DNA of 33,078 nt, taken from assembly GCA_938015525.1 (NCBI GenBank), contig CALLPC010000009.1:1-33078 (forward strand), written 5' to 3'. Each line of letters opens with the position of its first letter. Within the stretch, counting starts at the first letter, position 1. Positions 14,733 to 23,139 of this stretch are shown here, in pieces. The stretch comes from an uncultured Dehalococcoidia bacterium (GTDB taxonomy: Bacteria; Chloroflexota; Dehalococcoidia; Tepidiformales; Tepidiformaceae). Under the pieces are notes generated by a model. It searched no databases and was not told where the DNA came from. It worked only from the letters and a program-made list of their open reading frames with translations. The translations under genes and the position numbers were made by a program.

Positions 14733-16067
14733 TCAGTCAACCTCGCGCAGGAGGTCGCTGATGAGCAGCCAGGCGGCATCGCCGACGCGGCCGAGGGTCT
14801 CCCGGTCGATGGCGGCCGCGACATCCTGGGGTGAATGGATGGTCGAGAAGTCCCCGGAGGTGAAGAAGACGACCTCGACACCGGCGTCGGCGAAGCTCAT
14901 GTGGTCGGAGCCGGTATTCGGTGGGAGGCGGGAGGGGATGGCATCGATGCCGGCGGCGACGGCGAGCGCGACGGCGCGGGCGGCGGCGGGGGTATCGCCG
15001 ATGACTTCGACGCGGCGGCCGATGCCGGTGACATCGAGGTTGACCATGTAGCGGGGGAGCTGGCCGGCGGCGCGGAGGCGTTCGACGAGGGCACGGCTGC
15101 CGTGGAGGCCGGATTCTTCGGCGCCGAAGAGCGCGAAACAGAGGCCGGGCCGGGGACCGCTGCGGGCGAAGGCGCGGGCGAGTTCGAGGACGTTGGCGGT
15201 GCCGCTGGCGTTGTCGTTCGCACCGGGGGCGCCGGGGACGGTATCGAAGTGTGCCCCGACGATGATCGCGCATGCGGACGAGCCGGGCGGCCGGGCGATG
15301 ACGTTGTGGGCGGTGGTCGACCCGACGGTTGGCGGAGCTTCGATGGTGATGGTTGCGCCTGCGCGGGCGGCCTCGAGGAGGGCGGTGCCGTCTTCCCGGG
15401 AGACCGAGACGACGGGGAAGCGGGCGGCCAAGGTGAGGTTGCCGGAGAAGGGGCCGGGGCGGTCGTTGACGATGATGAGCCCGACGGCGCCGGCGGCGGC
15501 GACGTTCTGGTACTTGGTCCCGAAGTTGAGCGCGCCGCGTTGGGCGACGGCGATGCGGCCGGAAAGGTCGCGGTCGGCGATGCCGGCCGCATCGGCAAGG
15601 CCGACCTCGACCGCGGGGGCTTCGACGGTGCCGCCAGGGCTGCCGGCCATGGTGAGGGCTTCGAACGGGCGTCCGCCGAAGCGGACTTCGCCGACGCGGA
15701 AGGGGTCGTTTTGGAAGGTGAAGGGCATCCGCTCGACTTCGTAGCCGAGGGAAGCGAGCTGACTTTCGAGGTAGGCGACCGCGCGGAGCTCGGCGGGGGT
15801 GCCGGCGACGCGGGGTTCGCGGGCGAGGGCTTCGACGTGGGCGTAGGCGAGGTCGGCATCGTGGCCTTCGGGTCCGGGGGCCTGGCCGCGCGGCGGGGTG
15901 ACCGAAGCGCTGCCCGGTGAGGCGGGGAGCGAGGGCGGGGAGGGTGTCGCGGCAGCCGGGCTGGCGGCTGACGAGCCCGGCGGGGGCGCCTCGCCCGGGG
16001 AGCATGCGAGCGCGAGGGAGCCGAGCAGCGCAAGGGCGAGGAGTGCGGCGGGTCCGCGATGGGTCAC
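14733..16067 (-). CDS. M28-family zinc aminopeptidase lipoprotein with PA domain
   Basis: 444 residues, GTG start. Signal peptide with lipobox LALAC (Cys22), a Pro/Ser/Ala linker to about 65, and a PA (protease-associated) domain at about 140-240. The M28 catalytic core follows, with all five zinc ligands and the base: His273 (GAHFDT), Asp285 (ANDNASG), Glu317/318 (GAEESGLHG), Asp345 (NLDVTG) and His411 (TIHSPQD). It would trim peptides outside the membrane. A TACCCT box ends 7 bases before the GTG, and no SD is present. Confidence 0.94.
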   Translation of the reverse strand: MTHRGPAALLALALLGSLALACSPGEAPPPGSSAASPAAATPSPPSLPASPGSASVTPPRGQAPGPEGHDADLAYAHVEALAREPRVAGTPAELRAVAYLESQLASLGYEVERMPFTFQNDPFRVGEVRFGGRPFEALTMAGSPGGTVEAPAVEVGLADAAGIADRDLSGRIAVAQRGALNFGTKYQNVAAAGAVGLIIVNDRPGPFSGNLTLAARFPVVSVSREDGTALLEAARAGATITIEAPPTVGSTTAHNVIARPPGSSACAIIVGAHFDTVPGAPGANDNASGTANVLELARAFARSGPRPGLCFALFGAEESGLHGSRALVERLRAAGQLPRYMVNLDVTGIGRRVEVIGDTPAAARAVALAVAAGIDAIPSRLPPNTGSDHMSFADAGVEVVFFTSGDFSTIHSPQDVAAAIDRETLGRVGDAAWLLISDLLREVD

Positions 16068-16074
16068 GGCTCGA

Positions 16075-16080
16075 AGGGTA
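16075..16080 (-). promoter_or_regulatory. -10 box of a leaderless M28 peptidase mRNA
   Basis: TACCCT (16080-16075), 7 bases before the GTG start at 16067. No SD is seen. Confidence 0.5.
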
Positions 16081-16111
16081 CGGAGTGCGCCTGTAAAGCG
16101 CGCGGGAAGGT

Positions 16112-16525
16112 TCAGCGGCGGCGGAAGGGGTTTTTGAAGCGGCTGCCGCGGGCGCCCGGGCCGTAGTCGATGTAGCGGTCGCGCCAGAAGACGCGGCCGG
16201 GCCGGCCGCCGCGGGCGGCGCCGACGGGGCGGCTGCGGAAGGAGAGGAGGAACGCGGCGATGAAGATGACGACGCCGGAGAAGGAGAGCCAGATGAGCGG
16301 CGACCAGAACATGGCGAGGAAGAGGCCGGCGATCATGACGCCGGCGCCGGAGAGGAGGAGTGAGGCGGGGTTGATGGAGGGCAGGGTGAGCCGGGGGAAC
16401 GCCCGGCGTTGTCGCCGTTCGCGGCGGCGCTGTTCGAGGGAGATCGGCTGGCGGCCCCCTTCCGGGAGCTCGGCTTCGAGCTTCGCGAGGAGCTCTTCAA
16501 TCTCGCGCTCGATGCGGTCGGCCAT
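16112..16525 (-). CDS. Small membrane protein with two predicted TM helices
   Basis: 137 residues. The acidic/basic N-terminal helix DRIEREIEELLAKLEAELPE looks like a coiled coil. It is followed by a very basic stretch (RRRERRQRRAF), two hydrophobic spans at about 58-78 and 80-97 separated by a short turn, and a basic cytoplasmic tail with FWRDRYIDYGPG. No family is recognised beyond a general two-TM protein. The ATG at 16525 has GGAG 5 bases upstream; an earlier in-frame ATG lacks an SD. Confidence 0.7.
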   Translation of the reverse strand: MADRIEREIEELLAKLEAELPEGGRQPISLEQRRRERRQRRAFPRLTLPSINPASLLLSGAGVMIAGLFLAMFWSPLIWLSFSGVVIFIAAFLLSFRSRPVGAARGGRPGRVFWRDRYIDYGPGARGSRFKNPFRRR

Positions 16526-16574
16526 CCTAACTCCACCGTAGGACATTCGAAGGCGCGCGTCGATGGGCCCCGGG

Positions 16575-17198
16575 TCAAGATTCCGCGGGTGCGCTGCGCA
16601 GGAGGGGTCGGACGCGCGGCAGGAGGAGGTCGACCCAGCGGGCGTACATGGCAGCGGAGGGGTGGAGGCCGTCGGGGGCGAGGAGGGCCGGGTCGCTCGC
16701 GGCTTCGCGTGAGGCGGGGGTGACGTCGAGCCAGCCGGCGCCGGCGGCCTCCGCTGCGGCGCGGTTCACGGTATTGAAGGCATCGATTGCTGCTGCGACG
16801 GCTGCCCGGTTGCGGCCCGCGGCGAAGGGGGTGACGCCCCAGTCGGGGATGGAGAGGACGAGGACTCGCGCCGGCTCGCCGCGGGCGAAGCTCACGGCGC
16901 GGCGGAGGAGGGCGTCGAGGCGGGCGCGGTAGGCGGTGTCGCAGGGGAGGCCGCGGTACTGGTCGTTGACGCCGATGAGGAGGGTAACGAGGCCGAAGGT
17001 CCCGCGGGGCGGGGCGGCATCGATGGCGGCGAGGAGGTCGGATGTGGTCCAGCCGGTGGCAGCCACGACGACCGGGTCAGCGACCCGGAGGCCCTCGATG
17101 CGAAGGCGGGCGGCGAGCTGCGCGGGCCAGCGCTCGGCGGGGTCGACGGCTTCGCCGACGGTGTAGGAGTCGCCGAGGGCGAGGTGGCGGGCCGGCAC
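16575..17198 (-). CDS. SGNH/GDSL-type hydrolase
   Basis: 207 residues, GTG start. All four SGNH blocks are present: LALGDSYTVG with Ser11, the Gly of ATGWTTSDLL (block II), Asn78 in LIGVNDQYRG, and Asp176/His179 in APDGLHPSA. No signal peptide is seen, so it is probably a cytoplasmic esterase or lipase-like enzyme; substrate unknown. A TATCCT box ends 6 bases before the GTG and there is no SD. Confidence 0.93.
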   Translation of the reverse strand: MPARHLALGDSYTVGEAVDPAERWPAQLAARLRIEGLRVADPVVVAATGWTTSDLLAAIDAAPPRGTFGLVTLLIGVNDQYRGLPCDTAYRARLDALLRRAVSFARGEPARVLVLSIPDWGVTPFAAGRNRAAVAAAIDAFNTVNRAAAEAAGAGWLDVTPASREAASDPALLAPDGLHPSAAMYARWVDLLLPRVRPLLRSAPAES

Positions 17199-17204
17199 GG
17201 GGAG

Positions 17205-17210
17205 AGGATA
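17205..17210 (-). promoter_or_regulatory. -10 box of a leaderless SGNH hydrolase mRNA
   Basis: TATCCT (17210-17205), 6 bases before the GTG start at 17198. GCGACA lies 18 bases further upstream as a weak -35 candidate. Confidence 0.55.
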
Positions 17211-17281
17211 GGTGAGGACGACGGGGGGTGTCGCGGGCGTGTGCGAGGAGAGGAGGACGGACTGCCGGGAGGTGCGAACCG

Positions 17282-17518
17282 ATGGACGAAGAGCCGCTCT
17301 ACCGAGGGGAGCCGAAGGGGCTCGTTGCCGGGGCGATCGTGGTGACGCTGGTCGTCACGCTGGCGGTCGCGCTGGGCATCCAGTGGCTTTCGGACGTGGC
17401 CTACGGGGCGGGGTTGTGGCCAGTCGGGGCACTGCTGCGGGTGGCGATGTGGGTAGTGGTCGGGTCGTGGTTCTTTACGCTGTTCCGGCTGCTCAGGGAG
17501 ATGTCGGGGCGGCGGTGA
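17282..17518 (+). CDS. Small membrane protein with two TM helices
   Basis: 78 residues. SD GGGAGGTG is 7 bases before the ATG. A short acidic N-terminus (MDEEPLYRGEPKG) precedes two hydrophobic spans at about 13-34 and 45-68 and a basic end (LLREMSGRR). No family is recognised. Its stop is 4 bases from the convergent uvrC stop. Confidence 0.68.
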   Translation: MDEEPLYRGEPKGLVAGAIVVTLVVTLAVALGIQWLSDVAYGAGLWPVGALLRVAMWVVVGSWFFTLFRLLREMSGRR

Positions 17519-17522
17519 AGGG

Positions 17523-19391
17523 CTAGAGTTCGGCCTTGACGCGCTCGGCGAGGGCGCGGGTGAAGCCGACCGTTGCGGCGATCTCGTCGACGTCGGCTTC
17601 ACGGATGGCTTTGACGCTGCCGAACTTCTTCAGGAGTGCCTTTTTCCGCCTGGGACCGATGCCGGGGATGGTATCGAGTGCGCTCTGGATGGAGGATTTG
17701 CCGCGAACCTGGCGGTGGAAGGTGATGGCGAAGCGGTGGGCCTCGTCGCGGATACGCTGGACGAGGAAGAGGGCTTCGGAGCCGCGCGGGAGAAGGATGG
17801 GCTCGTCATCGTCGGGGACGTAGATTTCTTCGTGGCGCTTGGCGAGGCCGACGACGGGGATGTGATGGACGCCGAGTTCGTGCATGACTTCGAGGGCGGC
17901 GGAGAGCTGGCCTTTGCCGCCATCGACGATGACGAGGTCGGGGAGGTCCCAGGCATCGGGCGGGGGTTCGGCGGACTCGGGGTTTTCGGGGGCGCGGGCG
18001 GGGGTGCGTGCGTGGCGGCCGAAGCGGCGGCGGAGGACCTCCTGCATGGTGGCGAAATCGTTGGCGCCCTGCACGGTCTTGATGCGGAAGCGGCGGTAGT
18101 GGTTGGGGGCGGGGCGGCCATCGACGAAGACGACCATGCTGGAGACGGGGCTGGCGCCCTGGATGTTGGAGTTGTCGTAGCACTCGATGCGGCGGGGGAG
18201 GGCGGGGAGGGAGAGCTCCTCGCGGAGCTGTTCGAGCGCCTGTTCGGTCTTGCTGGCGTCAGCCAGCCAGCGGACGCGGGCGAGGGCGAGGGCTTCGCGG
18301 GCGTTTTCGGCGGCGAGGTCGACGAGGCGGCGTTTTTCGCCGCGGACGGGGACGCGGATTTCGACACGTGCACCGCGCTTTTCGGTGAGGAGGGCTTCGA
18401 TGGAGGGACGGTCATCGGGGAGTGCGGGGACGGCGACGAGCCTTGGGGTGTACTGGGCGCCTTCGTAGTACTGGAGGAGGAAGTTGGCGAGGATGGTGGC
18501 ATCGGGCTCGTCGCGGACGCCGGCGAGCATGAAGGAGTCGCGGCCGATCATCTGGGTGCCTCGGATGAAGAAGACCTGGACGCAGGCGTCGTCGCCATCG
18601 CGCGCGAGGCCGAAGATGTCGGCGTCTTCGTCGCGGGTGGTGGCGACGTGCTGCCGCTCGATGGTGCGCTCGATGGCGCGGAGCTGGTCGCGGAGCTGGG
18701 CGGCGCGTTCGTAGTCGAGGCGCTCGGCGGCCTCATCCATCTGTCTGCGGAGGCGGCGGAGGACGTCGTCGGCTTTGCCTTCGAGGAAGAGGATGACCTG
18801 CTGGATGACCTCGTCGTACTCCTCTTTGGTGCAGTAGGCCGTGCAGGGGGCGATGCAGCGCTTGATGTAGTAATCGAGGCAGGGTCGGGGGTCGCGGCCG
18901 GTGATTTCCTTGGAGCAGGAGCGCCAGGGAAAGAGCTTCTTGGTGAGGTCGAGGGCGGCGCGGACGGACCCGGCGCTGGCGTAGGGGCCGAAGTAGCGGG
19001 CGCCGTCGTTTTCGATGCGGCGGGTGATGGTGACCCGGGGCCAGGGGTCCTGGAGGTCGATTTTGAGGTAGGGGTACCGCTTGTCGTCCTTGAGGCGGAT
19101 GTTGAAGAAGGGCTGGTGGCGCTTGATGAGGGTGGCCTCGAGGAGGAGGGCTTCGGCGGGGTTCGAAACGACGATGTACTCGAAATCGTCGACCTGTTCG
19201 CGAAGGGCGCGGGTCTTGGGTTCGAGGCCGTGGGGCGAGCCGAAGTAGGAGCGGACGCGGTCGCGGAGTTTCGCGGCTTTGCCGACGTAGATGACCTCGC
19301 CGGCGGCGTTGCGCATGATGTAGACGCCGGGCCGGGCGGGCAGGGCGGCGAGCTGCTCCCGGAGCTTTTCGGAGATGGTGGAGGAGGCCAC
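17523..19391 (-). CDS. uvrC: Excinuclease ABC subunit C
   Basis: 622 residues from GTG at 19391, the usual UvrC length. The GIY-YIG nuclease is at the N-terminus (RPGVYIM, EVIYVGKAAKLRDRV). A Cys-containing linker with RPCLDYYIKRCIAPC is followed by a UVR motif (ERLDYERAAQLRDQLRAIE) at about 215-235. The RNase H-like 5' nuclease domain has ECYDNSNIQGASPVSSMVVF and DLVIVDGGKGQLSAAL, and two helix-hairpin-helix motifs end the protein (IPGIGPRRKKALLKKFGS). UvrC cuts on both sides of a lesion in nucleotide excision repair. TACACT ends 6 bases before the GTG with no SD. Confidence 0.97.
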   Translation of the reverse strand: MASSTISEKLREQLAALPARPGVYIMRNAAGEVIYVGKAAKLRDRVRSYFGSPHGLEPKTRALREQVDDFEYIVVSNPAEALLLEATLIKRHQPFFNIRLKDDKRYPYLKIDLQDPWPRVTITRRIENDGARYFGPYASAGSVRAALDLTKKLFPWRSCSKEITGRDPRPCLDYYIKRCIAPCTAYCTKEEYDEVIQQVILFLEGKADDVLRRLRRQMDEAAERLDYERAAQLRDQLRAIERTIERQHVATTRDEDADIFGLARDGDDACVQVFFIRGTQMIGRDSFMLAGVRDEPDATILANFLLQYYEGAQYTPRLVAVPALPDDRPSIEALLTEKRGARVEIRVPVRGEKRRLVDLAAENAREALALARVRWLADASKTEQALEQLREELSLPALPRRIECYDNSNIQGASPVSSMVVFVDGRPAPNHYRRFRIKTVQGANDFATMQEVLRRRFGRHARTPARAPENPESAEPPPDAWDLPDLVIVDGGKGQLSAALEVMHELGVHHIPVVGLAKRHEEIYVPDDDEPILLPRGSEALFLVQRIRDEAHRFAITFHRQVRGKSSIQSALDTIPGIGPRRKKALLKKFGSVKAIREADVDEIAATVGFTRALAERVKAEL

Positions 19392-19397
19392 GGATTC

Positions 19398-19403
19398 AGT
19401 GTA
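19398..19403 (-). promoter_or_regulatory. -10 box of a leaderless uvrC mRNA
   Basis: TACACT (19403-19398), 6 bases before the uvrC GTG. No SD. Confidence 0.5.
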
Positions 19404-19435
19404 GCGAGGGGAGGGCGGATGGGCGGAGGGCCCGT

Positions 19436-20086
19436 TCAGCCGGGTGCGGCAGCGCCGAGGGCAGCGGTGACCTGCTCGTCCGTGACGTGAGGGAAGGTGC
19501 GGTACCAGAGACCGACGGCGTAGAAGGGGTCGGGGGTGCGGAGGGCGAGGCATTCGATGCCGGGGTAGCGGGCGGCAAGCTCCTCACAGGCGCCAGGGGG
19601 GGCGACCGGCACGGCGACGATGACCCGGGCGGCGCCGAGCGCCTGGACGGCCTCGATGGCGGCGCGCATGGAGGCGCCGGTGGCGAGGCCGTCATCGACG
19701 AGGACGGCGGTTCGGCCGCGGAGGGCGAGCGGGGGCCGCCCGGCGCGATAGGCGGCCTCGCGGCGCTCGAGCTCGGCCTGCTCGTTGCGGGCGACGGCAT
19801 CCATCGAGGCGGGTGACAGCTGGAGCTCTTCGACGATTTCCGGGTTGAGGACGCGGACACCGCGGGCGATGGCGCCGAAGGCGAGCTCTGGCTGGCCGGG
19901 GACGCCGAGCTTGCGGACGACGAGGACGTCGAGCGGGAGGCCGAGTGCCCGGGCCGCCTCGCCGGCGACGATGACGCCGCCGCGGGCGAGGCCGAGGAGC
20001 ACGGCATCGGTCGGGAGGTCCAGCCGGCGGAGGGCCTCGCCGAGGGCGCGACCGGCCTCGCGGCGGTCGGCGAACCGTTCTGTCAT
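19436..20086 (-). CDS. Phosphoribosyltransferase-domain protein
   Basis: 216 residues. The type I phosphoribosyltransferase PRPP loop is at 128-139 (VLVDDGLATGAS), with a preceding VLLGLARGGVIVAGEAARAL and LDVLVVRKLGVPGQPELAFGAI typical of the free-standing PRTase family that is often near stress or hydrolase genes. The nucleobase specificity cannot be assigned. The start ATG has CAAACT 6 bases upstream instead of an SD, a weak match to the leaderless pattern seen elsewhere here. Confidence 0.9.
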   Translation of the reverse strand: MTERFADRREAGRALGEALRRLDLPTDAVLLGLARGGVIVAGEAARALGLPLDVLVVRKLGVPGQPELAFGAIARGVRVLNPEIVEELQLSPASMDAVARNEQAELERREAAYRAGRPPLALRGRTAVLVDDGLATGASMRAAIEAVQALGAARVIVAVPVAPPGACEELAARYPGIECLALRTPDPFYAVGLWYRTFPHVTDEQVTAALGAAAPG

Positions 20087-20161
20087 GGGGGGAGTTTGGC
20101 GCCGGCGGGGAACTCCGTCGAGGTACGGAGGGCCGGAGCAGGGTGGGCCGTGGGGCCCGGG

Positions 20162-20377
20162 TCAGTCGGCGAGGACGCCCCTGGCGGCGAGGCGGCTGCG
20201 GAGTTCTTCGAGGGAGGGGATGGGGCGGCCGTCGAGGGCATCGATGGCGTCGATGACGTCATCGGAGAAGTCGCCGGTGAAGGCGATTTCGAGGAGGTCG
20301 GACCGGTCGGGCTGGTAGCCCTGTTCGAACAGGGGGCCGGCGAGGCGGACGATGTCGTTCCAGGATGCTGCGGGCAC
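20162..20377 (-). CDS. Small uncharacterised acidic protein
   Basis: 71 residues, GTG start with GGAG 7 bases upstream. It is largely helical and acidic (DRSDLLEIAFTGDFSDDVID, then IPSLEELRSRLAARGVLAD). No family is recognised. It lies between nuoB, which ends 63 bases upstream on the same strand, and the phosphoribosyltransferase. Third positions are G/C as expected of a real gene. Confidence 0.6.
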   Translation of the reverse strand: MPAASWNDIVRLAGPLFEQGYQPDRSDLLEIAFTGDFSDDVIDAIDALDGRPIPSLEELRSRLAARGVLAD

Positions 20378-20440
20378 GGGCGTCTCCGGGTGGTTTTGGG
20401 ACCGCGTGGGGGGCCACCCGGTCGGTAGGCGAGGCGGGTG

Positions 20441-21106
20441 TCAGCGGGTGCCGAAGGCGTCGCCCTGGGGCGGCCGGTCGTAGTCGATGTAGGGCGGCCA
20501 GAGGGATTCGAGCTCTTTGCGGATGGGGTCTCCTTCGGGGAGGTACCGCTGGAACTGCGGTTCGACGTCGCGGCGAACCCAGCCTTTGCCGATGGTGTCC
20601 TTTTTGATCTTGTCCTGGAGGAGCATGAGGCCGGTGAGGAGGGATTCGGGGCGGGGCGGGCAGCCGGGGACGTAGACGTCGACCGGGAGGAGGGTATTGA
20701 CGCCGGGCGTGACGCTGTAGGCATAGGCGAAGGGGCCGCCCATGATGGCGCAGCCGCCCATGGCGAGGGCCCACTTGGGTTCGGGCATCTGGAGCCAGAT
20801 GCGGCGCACGGCTGGGGCCATCTTCCAGGTGACGGTGCCCGGGACGATGAGGAGGTCGGCCTGCCGGGGCGAGGCGCGGAAGATCTCGGCGCCGAAGCGG
20901 GCGATGTCGTAGCGCGGGGTCGCGGTGGCGATCATCTCCATGGCGCAGCAGGCAAGCCCGAACATGCAGGGCCAGAGCGAGGAGCTCCGGGCCCAGTTCA
21001 GGACCTGGTCGACGCTGGTGACGAGGATGTTTTGCTGGACCTCCTGCTCGACGTCGCTTTCGGTGCGGAGCGGAAGGGGCTGGTAGACCTTGTTGGGCTG
21101 TGCCAT
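20441..21106 (-). CDS. nuoB: NADH-quinone oxidoreductase subunit B
   Basis: 221 residues. The N2 [4Fe-4S] ligands are present: Cys53-Cys54 in [10 protein letters not shown], Cys119 in MGGCAIMGG and Cys149 in [29 protein letters not shown] and the GTVTWKMAP loop are typical of Complex I NuoB. This subunit passes electrons to quinone at the peripheral/membrane arm junction. In most genomes it lies in a nuoA-N operon, but here no other nuo gene is adjacent. The ATG at 21106 is 9 bases after an extended -10 (TGA-TAGACT) and has no SD. Confidence 0.95.
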   Translation of the reverse strand: MAQPNKVYQPLPLRTESDVEQEVQQNILVTSVDQVLNWARSSSLWPCMFGLACCAMEMIATATPRYDIARFGAEIFRASPRQADLLIVPGTVTWKMAPAVRRIWLQMPEPKWALAMGGCAIMGGPFAYAYSVTPGVNTLLPVDVYVPGCPPRPESLLTGLMLLQDKIKKDTIGKGWVRRDVEPQFQRYLPEGDPIRKELESLWPPYIDYDRPPQGDAFGTR

Positions 21107-21115
21107 CGCTCGTGC

Positions 21116-21124
21116 AGTCTATCA
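21116..21124 (-). promoter_or_regulatory. Extended -10 box of a leaderless nuoB mRNA
   Basis: TGATAGACT (21124-21116) has the TGnTAnnnT extended form and ends 9 bases before the ATG. No SD is present. Confidence 0.6.
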
Positions 21125-21169
21125 CAAAGGGGATGCAGCGGGTGTACGGGGCATCCCCCGGGCAGGCGG

Positions 21170-21370
21170 TTAGCGGCGGACGTAGCCCTGGCCGTCGTTG
21201 ATGGGTTCGTCGACGTAGATATCGCCGTTGCGGATTTTGATGTTGTAGCCGCAGTCGGGGTTGGTGCAGACCCAGGCTTTGAAGTGGATGGGCGCGCCCT
21301 GGCTGCCGAAGTCTGAGAAGGGCACGAGGTCCCCGTAATCACATTTGCGGCATTTTGGAAACTGATACAT
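21170..21370 (-). CDS. Small zinc-ribbon protein
   Basis: 66 residues with two Cys pairs, Cys7/Cys10 (FPKCRKC) and Cys35/Cys40 (WVCTNPDC), spaced like a zinc ribbon. The rest (YNIKIRNGDIYVDEPI) is beta-rich. Function unknown; such proteins are often nucleic-acid or protein-binding accessories. A strong SD, GGGGGAGGA, lies 5 bases before the ATG. TAGTAT (21400-21395) is its likely -10, and a near-palindrome CCCCGAATTTGGGG lies between promoter and SD. Confidence 0.72.
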   Translation of the reverse strand: MYQFPKCRKCDYGDLVPFSDFGSQGAPIHFKAWVCTNPDCGYNIKIRNGDIYVDEPINDGQGYVRR

Positions 21371-21544
21371 CCCGTTCCTCCCCCAAATTCGGGGATACTA
21401 TGGCACGGCTGACGGAAGGGGCAAGAGGGGGAAGGGTGAGGAGCGGGGAGCGGGGCACGGCTCGGGACGTGGCCGGGGCATGGGCGGGCACCGGGGCATG
21501 ACGCTGCTGGACGTGGTGGTTGGAGGTAGGGCGGGGGTGGTTGG

Positions 21545-21550
21545 TAGTAT
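21545..21550 (+). promoter_or_regulatory. Extended -10 promoter of homoserine kinase
   Basis: TGG-TAGTAT (-10 at 21545-21550) with a TTGGAG -35 candidate at 21520-21525 (19-base spacer). The leader to the ATG at 21586 is about 30 bases and contains the SD GGAGAGG. Confidence 0.45.
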
Positions 21551-21585
21551 GCGGGCTTTGGGATTTGGGAACTGGAGAGGCCTGG

Positions 21586-22491
21586 ATGTCTGCTACTGCA
21601 GTGACGGTGCGGGTTCCGGCGACGAGCGCGAATCTCGGCGCGGGGTTCGATTGCCTGGGGCTTGCGCTCGAGATGTTCGCATCGGTGACGGTGACGTTCT
21701 GCGAGGCGGAGCAGCCGCCGACCGAGGACGTCGGGGAGAAGATGGTGCTTTCGGCGGTGCGGCACGCTTACCAGCGGCTGGGGAAGCCGATGCCGGGGGT
21801 GCGGGCGCGCTACCAGGTGGCCATCCCGCTGGGGCGGGGACTGGGGGCGAGCGCCGTCGCGCGGGTTGCGGGGCTGCTGGCCGTGAACGAGTTCGAGCGG
21901 CGGCCGTTCGATGAGCAGGCGCTGCTCGACCTTGCGAGCGAGCTGGAGGGGCACGGGGATAACGCCTGCCCGGCGCTGTTCGGGGGGCTGCAGGTGTGCG
22001 TCCAGGGCGCCGACGGGCACTACGTTCGCGCGGCGGCACGGTTCCCGGGGGAGGCGCACATCGCGCTGCTGATCCCGGACCACTCGATGCCCACGAAGGA
22101 GGCGCGGAAGGTGCTGCCGGACGTGTATTCGAAGGCGGATACAGTGCACAACATCGGGCGGGCGGCGCTGTTCGTCGCGGCGATGGCCTCGGGCCGGCTG
22201 GACCTGCTGGCGGAAGCGACCGACGACCGTGTGCACCAGCGACAGCGGGCTTCGCTCTTCCCGCCGCTGTTCGACATTTTTGCGGCGGCGCGGGGCGCGG
22301 GCGCATACGGGGCGTGGCTGAGCGGGGCGGGCAGCTCGGTGGCCGCCATCTGTCCTGAGGAGCCGGCGCGGGCGGTCGCCAATGCGATGCTGGCCACGGC
22401 GCGGGCGGCGGGCTACGACGGGCGGGCGCTGGTGACGCGGATAGCGAAGGAGGGGGCCACCGTCTCGCGCGTGGAGCTGGTCGAGGCGTGA
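21586..22491 (+). CDS. thrB: Homoserine kinase
   Basis: 301 residues, GHMP kinase family. It has the N-terminal VRVPATSANLGAGFDCLGLAL, broken as VPATSANLGAGFDCLG. The ATP loop is at 81-92 (PLGRGLGASAVA), and the C-terminal glycine-rich turn is AWLSGAGSSVAAI. It phosphorylates homoserine on the way to threonine. In the ATP loop the usual GLGSS is GLGAS, a mild change. SD GGAGAGG is 7 bases before the ATG; the upstream in-frame extension has no SD. It ends in TGATG, overlapping the acetyltransferase start. No threonine synthase gene is adjacent. Confidence 0.94.
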   Translation: MSATAVTVRVPATSANLGAGFDCLGLALEMFASVTVTFCEAEQPPTEDVGEKMVLSAVRHAYQRLGKPMPGVRARYQVAIPLGRGLGASAVARVAGLLAVNEFERRPFDEQALLDLASELEGHGDNACPALFGGLQVCVQGADGHYVRAAARFPGEAHIALLIPDHSMPTKEARKVLPDVYSKADTVHNIGRAALFVAAMASGRLDLLAEATDDRVHQRQRASLFPPLFDIFAAARGAGAYGAWLSGAGSSVAAICPEEPARAVANAMLATARAAGYDGRALVTRIAKEGATVSRVELVEA

Positions 22492-22982
22492 TGCGCATCC
22501 GGTGGGCCGAGCCAGGGGACCTGGAGGTAATCATCGAGCTCATCCGGGCGCTCGCCGAGTACGAACGGGAGCCGGAGGCCGTGCGGCTGGAGCCCGGGGT
22601 GCTGGCCGGGCACCTGTTCGGCGAGCGGCGGTACGCGGAGGTGCTCCTCGCGGAGGATGACCGGGGGGTGCAGGGCTTCGCGCTGTTCTTCCATACGTTC
22701 AGCACGTGGGAGGGACGGCCGGGCATCTGGCTGGAGGACCTGTTCGTGCGGCCTGCGGCGCGGGGCAGGGGGTACGGGCGGGGGCTGCTGGCGCGGCTGG
22801 CGGCGATTGCGCTGGAGCGGGGCTGCGCCCGGCTGGAGTGGTCGGTGCTGGACTGGAATGCGCCAGCTATCGGGTTCTACCGGGCGCTCGGGGCGGTGGC
22901 GATGGGCGAATGGACAACCTATCGGCTGACCGGGGAGGCGCTGGTGCGGCTGGGGAATGCGGGATTTCGCGGCGGGGCGTAG
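22491..22982 (+). CDS. GNAT-family N-acetyltransferase (spermidine acetyltransferase-like)
   Basis: 163 residues. The ATG shares an A with the homoserine kinase TGA. It has the acetyl-CoA loop at 91-96 (RGRGYG). The block FFHTFSTWEGRPGIWLEDLF is the diamine/spermidine N-acetyltransferase signature, and SVLDWNAPAIGFYRALGA is the typical GNAT end. The true amine substrate is not shown by sequence. Tight coupling to thrB may be only an expression arrangement. Confidence 0.9.
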   Translation: MRIRWAEPGDLEVIIELIRALAEYEREPEAVRLEPGVLAGHLFGERRYAEVLLAEDDRGVQGFALFFHTFSTWEGRPGIWLEDLFVRPAARGRGYGRGLLARLAAIALERGCARLEWSVLDWNAPAIGFYRALGAVAMGEWTTYRLTGEALVRLGNAGFRGGA

Positions 22983-23013
22983 GGAAAATGCGGAGTGACG
23001 GGCGAATGGCGGG

Positions 23014-23044
23014 TTGGTTTGGTGGCGTGGGACGGTGGTATAGT
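23014..23044 (+). promoter_or_regulatory. Promoter of the PP2C-like/propeller gene
   Basis: TGG-TATAGT (-10 at 23039-23044) with TTGGTT (23014-23019) 19 bases upstream. The leader of about 90 bases before the TTG start at 23140 contains the SD GGAGGA at 23125-23130. Confidence 0.45.
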
Positions 23045-23139
23045 GGCCGGCGGTGCCGGCGGGGTCCCGGCAGTGCTGCTGCCGGGGGCATCGCGACGCT
23101 TCCCCGTGACCGACACTGCGAAGTGGAGGACGGTCGCCC

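Noticed and set aside
17715..19490. 591-codon + strand acidic frame
   Set aside because: Antisense to uvrC, which is complete and conserved.
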